In this document: positions 1 through 6,579 of the stretch, piece by piece
How the letters are laid out: each line of letters opens with the position of its first letter
Position numbering within the stretch: the first letter of the stretch is position 1
NCBI GenBank assembly: GCA_902490055.1
Contig: CABUCP010000090.1
Span: 1-9,193 of the forward strand
Origin: an uncultured Klebsiella sp.
GTDB taxonomy: Bacteria > Pseudomonadota > Gammaproteobacteria > Enterobacterales > Enterobacteriaceae
Length of the DNA: 9,193 bases
Reading direction: 5' to 3'
Made by a program: the position numbers and the translations under genes
The notes under the pieces: generated by a model
What the model was told of the DNA's origin: nothing
Database searches by the model: none
Seen by the model: the letters and a program-made list of their open reading frames with translations, nothing else

Positions 1-58
1 AAACGGGACGATCGGGCAAAAAAAGGACTATTTTGTTTGCAAATGTATTGCCGCTTCC

Positions 59-87
59 TTGTTGGCGGGCGCATGCTTTACCATAAT
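59..87 (+). promoter_or_regulatory. candidate sigma-70 promoter for mltB
   Basis: A possible -10 hexamer CATAAT (82-87, five of six consensus bases) lies 17 bp downstream of a poor -35 TTGTTG (59-64, three of six). Transcription would start near 94, leaving a short leader before the mltB ATG at 121. The spacing is ideal but the -35 is weak, so this is only a candidate. Nothing else recognisable is seen in 1-120. In E. coli the gene upstream of mltB (srlA) is divergent; that gene would lie outside this window. Confidence 0.35.
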
Positions 88-120
88 TACCCTTTGCCGA
101 TTTTGTTAAATGGAATTCCC

Positions 121-1200
121 ATGTTGAAGCGTCGCTATCTGGCTTTACTCCCTTTATGTGCACTTCTCGCTGCCTGCAGCAGCAAACCTAAGACCCCCGC
201 GGAAGCAGAGATGGCGAGCGGAACCGGCGGCTTTTTGCTGGAACCGCAGCATAACGTAATGCAGATGGGCGGCGATTTTGCTAATAACCCAGCGGCGGCG
301 CAGTTCATCGATAAGATGGTGGCGAAGCACGGTTTCGACAGACAACAGCTCCAGGAGATCTTGTCGCAGGCCAAGCGCCTGGACTACGTGCTGCGGCTGA
401 TGGATCGTCAGGCCCCGAGCGGGCTGCCGCCGACCGGGCCGAACGGCGCCTGGCTGCGCTATAAGAAACAGTTTATTACCCCGGATAACGTGCAAAACGG
501 CGTGGTGTTCTGGAACCAGTATCAGGACGCCTTAAACCGCGCCTATCAGGTGTACGGCGTGCCGCCGGAAATCATCGTCGGCATTATCGGCGTGGAAACC
601 CGCTGGGGCCGGGTGATGGGCAAAACCCGCATTCTGGATGCGCTGGCGACGCTATCGTTTAACTATCCGCGCCGCGCCGAATACTTCTCCTCCGAACTGG
701 AAACTTTCCTGCTGATGGCGCGTAGCGAAAGCGATGATCCGCTGGATCTGAAAGGTTCCTTTGCCGGCGCGATGGGCTACGGCCAGTTTATGCCGTCGTC
801 GTATAGGCAATATGCGGTCGATTTCAACGGCGACGGTCATATCAATCTGTGGGATCCGGTGGATGCGATCGGCAGCGTGGCGAACTACTTTAAACAGCAT
901 GGCTGGGTGAGCGGCGATACCGTGGCGGTACAGGCGCTGGGCCAGGCTCCCGGTCTGGATAATGGCTTCAAAACCAAATACAGCATTTCGCAGCTGTCGG
1001 CGGCGGGCTTAACCCCGACTCAGCCGCTGGGCAATCACCAGCAGGCCAGCCTGCTGCGCCTGGATATCGGCACCGGATACCAGTACTGGTATGGCCTGCC
1101 GAACTTCTACACTATCACCCGATATAACCACAGCACCCACTACGCGATGGCCGTTTGGCAGTTGGGGCTGGCGGTTTCTCAGGCCCGCGGCGGTTATTGA
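121..1200 (+). CDS. mltB: membrane-bound lytic murein transglycosylase B (lipoprotein)
   Basis: MltB cleaves the MurNAc-GlcNAc glycosidic bond of peptidoglycan, forming 1,6-anhydroMurNAc ends, and is anchored in the outer membrane facing the periplasm. The product is 359 aa (E. coli about 361). A lipoprotein signal ends in LLAAC, so Cys19 should be lipidated; Ser at +2 fits outer-membrane sorting. The catalytic Glu is E159 in GVETRWGR, equivalent to E162 of the soluble E. coli form Slt35. An EF-hand-like Ca-binding loop, DFNGDGHINLWD, spans 234-245, and GAMGYGQFMPSSY (217-229) is typical of the family. The start at 121 is chosen because it gives a normal lipoprotein signal (MLKRRYLALL) behind a modest GGA ribosome site at 112-114. 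An in-frame ATG at 37 would add 28 residues that spoil the signal peptide. No clear intrinsic terminator follows; a REP pair does. Confidence 0.96.
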   Translation: MLKRRYLALLPLCALLAACSSKPKTPAEAEMASGTGGFLLEPQHNVMQMGGDFANNPAAAQFIDKMVAKHGFDRQQLQEILSQAKRLDYVLRLMDRQAPSGLPPTGPNGAWLRYKKQFITPDNVQNGVVFWNQYQDALNRAYQVYGVPPEIIVGIIGVETRWGRVMGKTRILDALATLSFNYPRRAEYFSSELETFLLMARSESDDPLDLKGSFAGAMGYGQFMPSSYRQYAVDFNGDGHINLWDPVDAIGSVANYFKQHGWVSGDTVAVQALGQAPGLDNGFKTKYSISQLSAAGLTPTQPLGNHQQASLLRLDIGTGYQYWYGLPNFYTITRYNHSTHYAMAVWQLGLAVSQARGGY

Positions 1201-1230
1201 TCCTTTCATTCGACCGACTGATTTCGAGTT

Positions 1231-1327
1231 CCCCGGATGGCGGCGCGTAGCGCCTTATCCGGGCTACGGTCTGGTATCCGTTTGGTAGCCCCGGTAAGCG
1301 CAGCGCGACCGGGGACATCTTCCCCGG
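1231..1327. repeat. REP pair (BIME) with an extra overlapping hairpin
   Basis: Two repetitive extragenic palindromes face each other. REP1 (about 1232-1267) has outer arms CCCGGAT (1232-1238) and ATCCGGG (1257-1263), inner arms GGCG (1239-1242) and CGCC (1251-1254), and the usual two-base TT bulge, followed by CTACGG. REP2 (about 1286-1314) is in the opposite orientation: GTAG, then CCCCGGT (1289-1295) pairing with ACCGGGG (1308-1314) around a GCGCAGCGC core, the form common in Klebsiella-type genomes. The right arm of REP2 can instead pair with TCCCCGG (1321-1327), giving a competing hairpin with a 5-base loop. Such elements lie in transcribed intergenic DNA and can stabilise upstream mRNA or bind gyrase and IHF. 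The stretch 1328-1400 shows nothing else clear. Confidence 0.82.
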
Positions 1328-1408
1328 GACGCCGCGCTTATCCATCCGTTTTCTCCCGTCTCCATGCCTTTTGTTGACCTTTGTTACATTTCCTCTCGCT
1401 GACGCAGA

Positions 1409-1437
1409 TTTACATTCTTTTCTGAATCGCATATTGT
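1409..1437 (+). promoter_or_regulatory. sigma-70 promoter of the metal-importer operon
   Basis: A -35 TTTACA (1409-1414, five of six consensus bases) is followed after exactly 17 bp by a -10 TATTGT (1432-1437, four of six). The predicted start is near 1444, inside the palindromic operator and about 23 bases before the first ATG with a good ribosome site (1467). A bound repressor would cover the -10 and the start point. An alternative -10, TATAAC (1443-1448), lacks a good -35. Confidence 0.6.
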
Positions 1438-1455
1438 TATGTTATAACATTATGC
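1429..1455. promoter_or_regulatory. Zur-type operator (27-bp palindrome)
   Basis: Centred on T1442, 11 of 13 base pairs are symmetric: GCATA (1429-1433) pairs with TATGC (1451-1455), and TGTTAT (1435-1440) with ATAACA (1444-1449). Aligned to the enterobacterial Zur core, ATGTTATA-N-TATAACAT, 1434-1450 agrees at 14 of 16 defined positions. It does not resemble a Fur box (GATAATGATAATCATTATC) or an MntR box nearly as well. It covers the -10 and start of the predicted promoter and ends directly before the Shine-Dalgarno at 1456. The expected behaviour is repression by zinc-loaded Zur and release on zinc starvation. The identification is by eye, with no scored matrix. Confidence 0.8.
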
Positions 1456-1466
1456 GGAGTGGAAGT

Positions 1467-1574
1467 ATGTTCACATCGGTTTTTATGACCTCCGGCGCGG
1501 CGCGCGCGGCGATCGCCTGCGTACTGCTGGCGGCGCTGTGGCTGGCTACCTGGTGGGCGGTGGCGCTGCCATGA
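1467..1574 (+). CDS. 35-aa predicted membrane peptide heading the importer operon
   Basis: I do not recognise this protein. It begins MFTSVFMTSG, has one charged residue (Arg13), then an uninterrupted hydrophobic stretch from about residue 14 to 35 containing ACVLLAALWLATWW, long enough for one transmembrane helix. ATG1467 has a ribosome site GGAG (1456-1459) with 7-base spacing; an in-frame ATG at 1452 would put five more residues in front but has no such site and lies within the operator. Its TGA (1572-1574) overlaps the ATPase start in ATGA, so the two are probably translationally coupled. It is the first gene after the Zur-type operator and would be zinc-responsive. It could be a small accessory subunit of the importer, as small single-helix proteins are for some other membrane complexes, or only a leader that delivers ribosomes to the ATPase start. 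Expression is inferred. Confidence 0.6.
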   Translation: MFTSVFMTSGAARAAIACVLLAALWLATWWAVALP

Positions 1575-2248
1575 TTGAATTGGATCACCTGGTTGCCGGA
1601 TATGAAGGCATGGCCATCACGCCGTCGATTAGCGGCGTGATGGCGACGGGAAGCCTGACGGCGATTGTCGGGCTTAATGGCTGCGGCAAATCGACGCTGT
1701 TAAAAACGCTGGCGGGGTTCATTCCACCGGTGAGCGGCCGGCTGAACTGGCGCGAAGGGCGGCCGATTGTCGGTTGGCTGGCACAGCGACATGCGCTGGA
1801 ATCGCAGTTTCCGCTGCTGGTGCGCGATGTGGTAAGCCAGGGCGCCTGGCCGCGGGTCTCGCTGCTGCGCGGGCTTCGCGGCGATGTACGTCGGCGCATC
1901 GCGGCGGCGTTGGAGCGGGTAGGGCTCAGCGCGATGGCCAAAACGCCGATCGAGGAGCTTTCCGGCGGGCAGTTTCAGCGCATGTTGTTTGCTCGGGTAC
2001 TGGTCCAGCAGGCGCCGCTGGTGATGCTGGACGAGCCCTTTACCGGCGTTGATGAGGCCACCAGTCGCGAACTGATGACGCTTATCGTTGATATGCACCG
2101 CCAGGGGCAAACGATTCTGGCGGTGCTGCACGATAACCAGTGCGTAGCCGATTTCTTCCCCGAGACGCTGCTGCTCGAACCGCAGCACGCGCGTTGGGGA
2201 GAGACGTCAACCGTGCTTCCCGCATTCAACACCGCGAGGCTGGCATGA
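1571..2248 (+). CDS. metal (probably zinc) ABC importer, ATP-binding protein
   Basis: This is the cytoplasmic ATPase that powers the importer, of the ZnuC/AztA/MntB-type metal-transport branch. At 225 aa it is compact for this type. All ABC motifs are present: Walker A GLNGCGKST (34-42), Q-loop Gln72 in GWLAQRHA, signature LSGGQ (130-134), Walker B LVMLDEP (150-156) with catalytic Glu155, D-loop near 159-163 and switch His187 in LAVLHD. The start at 1571 is chosen because it overlaps the preceding stop as ATGA and is preceded by a GGCGGTGG purine-rich stretch (1556-1563); an earlier in-frame ATG at 1538 lies inside the small membrane-peptide gene. Its own TGA overlaps the permease ATG in the same way, so subunit synthesis is likely coupled. 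It may be orthologous to zniC/znuC-like genes; the exact subfamily was not tested. Confidence 0.92.
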   Translation: MIELDHLVAGYEGMAITPSISGVMATGSLTAIVGLNGCGKSTLLKTLAGFIPPVSGRLNWREGRPIVGWLAQRHALESQFPLLVRDVVSQGAWPRVSLLRGLRGDVRRRIAAALERVGLSAMAKTPIEELSGGQFQRMLFARVLVQQAPLVMLDEPFTGVDEATSRELMTLIVDMHRQGQTILAVLHDNQCVADFFPETLLLEPQHARWGETSTVLPAFNTARLA

Positions 2249-3108
2249 TCTGGCATACCTTTTTCCAACCGTTCATCGAGTTTGGCTTTATGCGCCGGGC
2301 GCTGGTGGTGTGCTTCGCGCTGTCGCTGAGCACCACCATGCTGGGCGTTTTGCTGCTGCTGCGACGGATGAGCCTGATGGGCGACGCGTTGTCGCATGCC
2401 ATTTTGCCGGGCGTCGCGGCGGGTTATCTCCTTAACGGCATGTCGCTGCTGGCGATGAGCGTCGGCGGATTTATCGCCGGGATCGCGGTGGCGCTGGTAG
2501 CCGGTTGGGTCAGCCGCCGAACGCCGCTGAAAGAGGACGCCAGCTTTGCCGGTTTTTACCTCGGTTCGCTGGCGCTTGGCGTCACGCTGGTCTCGCTGCG
2601 CGGCTCAAGCGTCGATCTCCTGCATCTGCTGTTCGGATCGATTCTGGCGGTGGATAGCGATGCGGCGTTTTTTGTGACCGGCGTGGCGAGCCTGACGCTG
2701 CTGTGCATTGCGTTGTTTTATCGCGGGCTGGTTAGCGAAGCATTCGATAGCGCCTGGCTGCAGGTCAACGCCCGACGGCTGCCGGCGCTGCTACACGGGC
2801 TGTTTCTCGCGCTGCTGGTGTTAAATCTGGTGGCGGGTTTTCAGGTGCTCGGCACGTTAATGGCGGTGGGGCTGATGATGCTGCCCGCGGTGGCGGCGCG
2901 CTGCTGGGCGCGAACGCTACCGGGCATTCTGCTGCTGGCGGCGGCGATCGGCGCGTTTTGCGCCTGGATGGGATTGAGTCTTTCGTGGGCGGCGAATTTA
3001 CCCGCCGGGCCCGCCATCGTGCTGACCGCCAGCGCGCTGTTTTTTATTTCAGTGTTTTTTGGCACGCGCAGCCGGCTGGTGGTCGGCTGGCGCAAATTGA
3101 TGGGGTAA
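2245..3108 (+). CDS. metal (probably zinc) ABC importer, permease (ABC-3 family)
   Basis: This inner-membrane subunit (287 aa) forms the channel, normally as a homodimer with two ATPase subunits. It belongs to the ABC-3 family with ZnuB, MntB and TroC. The family signature SLMGDALSHAILPGVA spans 43-58, and VLGTLMAVGLMMLPAVA (201-217) is the second conserved block, near the region that contacts the ATPase. Hydrophobic stretches suggest about eight membrane helices, for example near 18-40, 55-88, 140-160, 182-220, 226-246 and 255-273. The start at 2245 overlaps the ATPase stop as ATGA and has GAGG at 2236-2239, five bases upstream; a longer reading from 2140 would duplicate ATPase-coding sequence. 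It is followed after 4 bp by the binding protein. Substrate is inferred from the operator and the binding protein, not from the permease. Confidence 0.92.
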   Translation: MIWHTFFQPFIEFGFMRRALVVCFALSLSTTMLGVLLLLRRMSLMGDALSHAILPGVAAGYLLNGMSLLAMSVGGFIAGIAVALVAGWVSRRTPLKEDASFAGFYLGSLALGVTLVSLRGSSVDLLHLLFGSILAVDSDAAFFVTGVASLTLLCIALFYRGLVSEAFDSAWLQVNARRLPALLHGLFLALLVLNLVAGFQVLGTLMAVGLMMLPAVAARCWARTLPGILLLAAAIGAFCAWMGLSLSWAANLPAGPAIVLTASALFFISVFFGTRSRLVVGWRKLMG

Positions 3109-3112
3109 GGAA

Positions 3113-3994
3113 ATGATGAAACGTAGTGCAATAGTGGTGGCGCTGACATTGGGGCTGATGGCGCAGGGGGCAATGGCAAAAACGCTGAACGTGGTGAGCA
3201 GCTTTTCGGTGCTGGGCGATATGGTGCAGCAGGTTGGCGGCGAGCATGTTCATGTTGATACGCTGGTTGGGCCGGATGGCGATCCGCACACCTTTGAACC
3301 CTCGCCGAAGGATAGCGCGCTTCTTAGCAAGGCAGATGTGGTGGTGGTCAATGGACTAGGCCTGGAAGGATGGTTAGATCGGCTGGTGAAAGCCTCCGGT
3401 TTTAAGGGGGAGTTAGTGGTGGCGTCAAAAGGGGTAAAGACGCATACCCTCGATGAAGACGGTAAAACGGTGACCGATCCGCATGCCTGGAATAGCGCCG
3501 CCAATGGCGCGTTATACGCGCAGAATATCCTTGATGGCCTCGTGAAAGCCGATCCGGAAGATAAAGCGGCGCTGCAGAGCAACGGTAACCGCTATATCAG
3601 CCAGTTAACGGAAATTGACGGCTGGGCGAAGGCGCAGTTCAGCGCCATCCCGCTGGCGAAACGTAAAGTGCTGACCAGCCATGACGCCTTCGGCTATTTT
3701 GGCCGCGCTTATAACGTGACATTCCTTGCGCCGCAGGGGCTCTCATCGGAGAGCGAAGCCAGCGCGGCGCAGGTAGCGGCGTTGATTAAACAAATCAAAG
3801 CCGATGGCGTTCATACCTGGTTTATGGAGAACCAGCTGGACCCGCGTCTGGTGCAGCAAATCGCCGGCGCGACGGGCGCGCAGCCGGGCGGCGAACTGTA
3901 TCCGGAAGCGCTGTCTAAGCCGGGCGGCGTGGCCGATAGCTATGCCAAAATGCTGCGTCATAACGTCGAGCTTATTGCCAATAGCATGAAGTAA
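3113..3994 (+). CDS. periplasmic zinc-type metal-binding protein of the ABC importer (cluster A-I)
   Basis: This 293-aa protein captures the metal in the periplasm and delivers it to the permease. A Sec signal peptide ends in AQGAMA, with cleavage expected after Ala22. Likely ligands are His59 (DPHTFEP), His124 (DPHAW) and His190 (LTSHDAFGYF). A third-position His, where Mn/Fe members have Glu, is the zinc pattern of ZnuA, TroA and AztC. The fourth carboxylate may be Glu265 in LYPEALS, where relatives often have Asp. ZnuA's long His-rich loop is absent: only about a dozen residues separate HTLDEDG from DPHAW. Two adjacent ATGs compete; TAAGGA (3106-3111) is better spaced from 3116 than from 3113, so the true start may be one codon later. 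It is last in the operon and its spacing suggests readthrough translation plus its own ribosome site. Confidence 0.92.
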   Translation: MMKRSAIVVALTLGLMAQGAMAKTLNVVSSFSVLGDMVQQVGGEHVHVDTLVGPDGDPHTFEPSPKDSALLSKADVVVVNGLGLEGWLDRLVKASGFKGELVVASKGVKTHTLDEDGKTVTDPHAWNSAANGALYAQNILDGLVKADPEDKAALQSNGNRYISQLTEIDGWAKAQFSAIPLAKRKVLTSHDAFGYFGRAYNVTFLAPQGLSSESEASAAQVAALIKQIKADGVHTWFMENQLDPRLVQQIAGATGAQPGGELYPEALSKPGGVADSYAKMLRHNVELIANSMK

Positions 3995-4004
3995 CAGTCT
4001 GTCT

Positions 4005-4038
4005 GGTCGTCCCGATTACCGCGGGACGACCCATTTTT
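4005..4038 (+). terminator. intrinsic terminator of the metal-importer operon
   Basis: A perfect 10-bp stem, GGTCGTCCCG (4005-4014) with CGGGACGACC (4022-4031), has a 7-base loop and is followed by CA and five T residues (4034-4038). It sits 10 bases after the binding-protein stop and should prevent transcription from the zinc-responsive operon reaching pncC and recA. The following stretch 4039-4132 has no convincing promoter for pncC by eye. Confidence 0.9.
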
Positions 4039-4132
4039 GGATCCCCTCTCGTAAAATCGCCATCTCGTCCCCATATCTCTGCCGAAAGTGCTATCTTTGA
4101 TGGCCTCTTTATCTGGCTTAAGCGGGGCGAGA

Positions 4133-4630
4133 ATGACCGATTCAGAATTAATGCAGCTAAGCGAGCAGGTTGGGCTGGCGTTGAAAGCGCAGGGTGCGAC
4201 GGTGACTACCGCAGAGTCCTGCACCGGCGGCTGGATAGCCAAAGTATTGACCGATATTTCCGGCAGCTCGGCGTGGTTTGAGCGCAGCTTCGTCACCTAT
4301 AGCAACCAGGCAAAATCGCAGATGGTCGGCGTTAGCGAAGTCACGTTACTGGATAACGGCGCGGTGAGCGAACCGGTGGTTGTCGAGATGGCGATTGGCG
4401 CGCTGCGCGCGGCCCGCGCCACCTACGCGTTATCGGTCAGCGGGATCGCCGGGCCGGACGGCGGCAGCGCTGAGAAGCCCGTCGGCACCGTGTGGTTCGG
4501 CGTCGCCTGCGCCAACGGACAGGGCGTAACCCGCCGCGAATGCTTCGCCGGAGACCGCGAAGCGGTGCGCCGTCAGGCGACGGCCTATGCGCTAAATCTG
4601 CTCTGGCAACAATTTCTACAAAACACTTGA
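4133..4630 (+). CDS. pncC: nicotinamide-nucleotide amidohydrolase
   Basis: PncC deamidates nicotinamide mononucleotide to nicotinic acid mononucleotide, recycling NMN made by the NAD-dependent DNA ligase back into NAD synthesis. It was formerly YgaD, a stand-alone CinA C-terminal domain; the N-terminal domain of full-length CinA is absent. The 165 aa equal the E. coli length. Conserved landmarks are TAESCTGG (26-33) with probable nucleophile Ser29, VTYSNQAK (54-61) with Tyr56 and Lys61, GAVSEPVV (76-83), SGIAGPDGG (103-111) and KPVGTVWFG (115-123). The start at 4133 gives MTDSELMQLSEQVG as in E. coli; the ribosome site is weak (GGGGCGAGA). An in-frame ATG at 4088 would add 15 unrelated residues. 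Its TGA (4628-4630) lies inside the recA -35 element. It is upstream of recA as in E. coli, now separated from mltB by the importer operon. Confidence 0.96.
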   Translation: MTDSELMQLSEQVGLALKAQGATVTTAESCTGGWIAKVLTDISGSSAWFERSFVTYSNQAKSQMVGVSEVTLLDNGAVSEPVVVEMAIGALRAARATYALSVSGIAGPDGGSAEKPVGTVWFGVACANGQGVTRRECFAGDREAVRRQATAYALNLLWQQFLQNT

Positions 4631-4654
4631 TACTGTATGACTATACAGTATAAT
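4627..4654 (+). promoter_or_regulatory. recA promoter
   Basis: The -35 TTGATA (4627-4632) and perfect -10 TATAAT (4649-4654) are separated by 16 bp, the same arrangement as in E. coli recA. The LexA box fills the space between them. Transcription should start near 4661, leaving a leader of about 60 bases before the recA ATG. The pncC stop codon is built into the -35 hexamer. Confidence 0.93.
4631..4650. promoter_or_regulatory. LexA (SOS) box of recA
   Basis: TACTGTATGACTATACAGTA is a near-perfect palindrome with the CTGT-N8-ACAG core at 4633-4648. It matches the E. coli recA box except in the centre (ACT where E. coli has AGC, from memory). LexA bound here blocks both promoter hexamers until RecA filaments stimulate LexA self-cleavage. 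Confidence 0.96.
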
Positions 4655-4677
4655 TGCCTCAACTGAACAAATATTAA

Positions 4678-5778
<1,101 letters not shown>

Positions 5779-5797
5779 TATCGTCTAAAAGACTCAC

Positions 5798-5830
5798 AAA
5801 GGGCTGCTTATGCAGCCCTTTTGCTTTTCT
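5798..5830 (+). terminator. recA intrinsic terminator (recA-recX)
   Basis: AAAGGGCTGC (5798-5807) pairs perfectly with GCAGCCCTTT (5812-5821) across a TTAT loop, followed by a T-rich run (TTTTGCTTTT). It lies 19 bases after the recA stop and 18 bases before the recX GTG. In E. coli recX is made from occasional readthrough of the equivalent hairpin, and no separate recX promoter is visible here. Confidence 0.92.
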
Positions 5831-5848
5831 TAGATTATCGAGGTGCTT

Positions 5849-6349
5849 GTGACTGAAACTTCACCACGCCGCTCCGGCTACGCGCGTCTGCTGGATCGGG
5901 CGATCCGCATACTGGCGATGCGCGACCATAGCGAACAGGAGCTGAGGCGTAAGCTGGCGGCGCCGGTAATGAGCAAAAACGGCCCCGAAAAGCTGGACGT
6001 CACGGCGGAAGAGCTTGAAAAGGTCGTTGGCTGGTGTATCGAAAACCGCTATCTCGACGACCAGCGTTTTGTTCGCCAGTTTATCGCCAGCCGCAGCCGA
6101 AAGGGTTATGGTCCGGCGCGCATCCGCCAGGAGCTGAATCAAAAGGGTATTAGCCGCAGCGACATCGAAGGCGCGATGCGCGAGTGCGAAATTGATTGGT
6201 CGACGCTTGCTAAAGAGCAGGCCCAGCGTAAATACGGCGAACCGTTACCTTCCACCTTTACTGAAAAAGTTAAAATCCAGCGATTTTTGCTGTACCGCGG
6301 CTATTTGATGGAAGATATCCAGGAAATCTGGCGAAATTTTGCAGATTGA
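5849..6349 (+). CDS. recX: RecX, negative regulator of RecA
   Basis: RecX binds within the groove of RecA filaments, blocks their extension and lowers recombinase and coprotease activity. The 166-aa product matches E. coli in length. It is built of three-helix repeats and shows the family blocks [11 protein letters not shown] (26-36), [20 protein letters not shown] (83-102) and [11 protein letters not shown] (142-152), ending IWRNFAD. The start is the GTG at 5849 ([10 protein letters not shown]), which has GAGG at 5840-5843 five bases upstream. An in-frame GTG at 5843 overlaps that ribosome site and is rejected. Expression probably depends on leakage through the recA terminator, keeping RecX far below RecA. 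The N-terminal third differs from E. coli more than the C-terminal half does. Confidence 0.97.
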   Translation: MTETSPRRSGYARLLDRAIRILAMRDHSEQELRRKLAAPVMSKNGPEKLDVTAEELEKVVGWCIENRYLDDQRFVRQFIASRSRKGYGPARIRQELNQKGISRSDIEGAMRECEIDWSTLAKEQAQRKYGEPLPSTFTEKVKIQRFLLYRGYLMEDIQEIWRNFAD

Positions 6350-6439
6350 CCCATCGGGGATTTTACTTCCCTCCCACTTTATTCCGTCAGGCCGCTGGTT
6401 GTGACTGCACAATCGGCGTCCAGGGCGATTATTTCTTAT

Positions 6440-6559
6440 ACACAAAATCATTCAAGCTGCATCACGGCGGCAAGAGAGAACATCTTCCGGGACGAGCGTG
6501 AGTTCATAACCGGGAGAGCAGGCCCGCCAGAAACCGAGGCGACTTGAAGGATGACGTGT
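6440..6559. repeat. degenerate ERIC-like (IRU) repeat upstream of alaS
   Basis: The 231-base recX-alaS gap contains an element of about 120 bp with imperfect terminal inverted repeats: 6440-6463 against the reverse complement of 6536-6559 agrees at about 17 of 24 positions, including ACAC, ATC and TTCAAG. The left arm TTCAAGCTGCAT then GGCGGCAAG and the right arm GACTTGAAGGATGACG match ERIC ends as I remember them. The distance between CAAG and CTTGAAG is 68 bases, against 69 in my remembered ERIC consensus. The centre differs strongly: CCGGG (6487-6491 and 6511-6514 region) replaces the usual CCCCAGGAGC/GACTGGGG core. The remaining gap bases (6350-6439) hold a short palindrome at 6399-6412 and no convincing promoter. 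Confidence 0.6.
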
Positions 6560-6579
6560 AGCTTGATTTCAGGATAATT

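Noticed and set aside
37..120. N-terminal extension of mltB from the ATG at 37
   Set aside because: It would put 28 residues in front of a complete lipoprotein signal peptide and start upstream of the promoter candidate; the ATG at 121 matches the family.
1370..1392. Possible second Zur half-site (TTGTTACATTTC) upstream of the promoter
   Set aside because: Only the right half resembles the consensus; the left half has almost no matching bases, so it is not a convincing operator.
1538..1570. Earlier in-frame start for the ABC ATPase
   Set aside because: It would add 11 residues ahead of the normal MIELDHLVAGYEG beginning and break the ATGA coupling seen at 1571 and again at 2245.
1774..2052. 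92-codon alternate frame inside the ATPase gene
   Set aside because: It is an Ala/Gly/Arg-rich product of GC-rich third positions, overlapping an intact ABC ATPase with all motifs.
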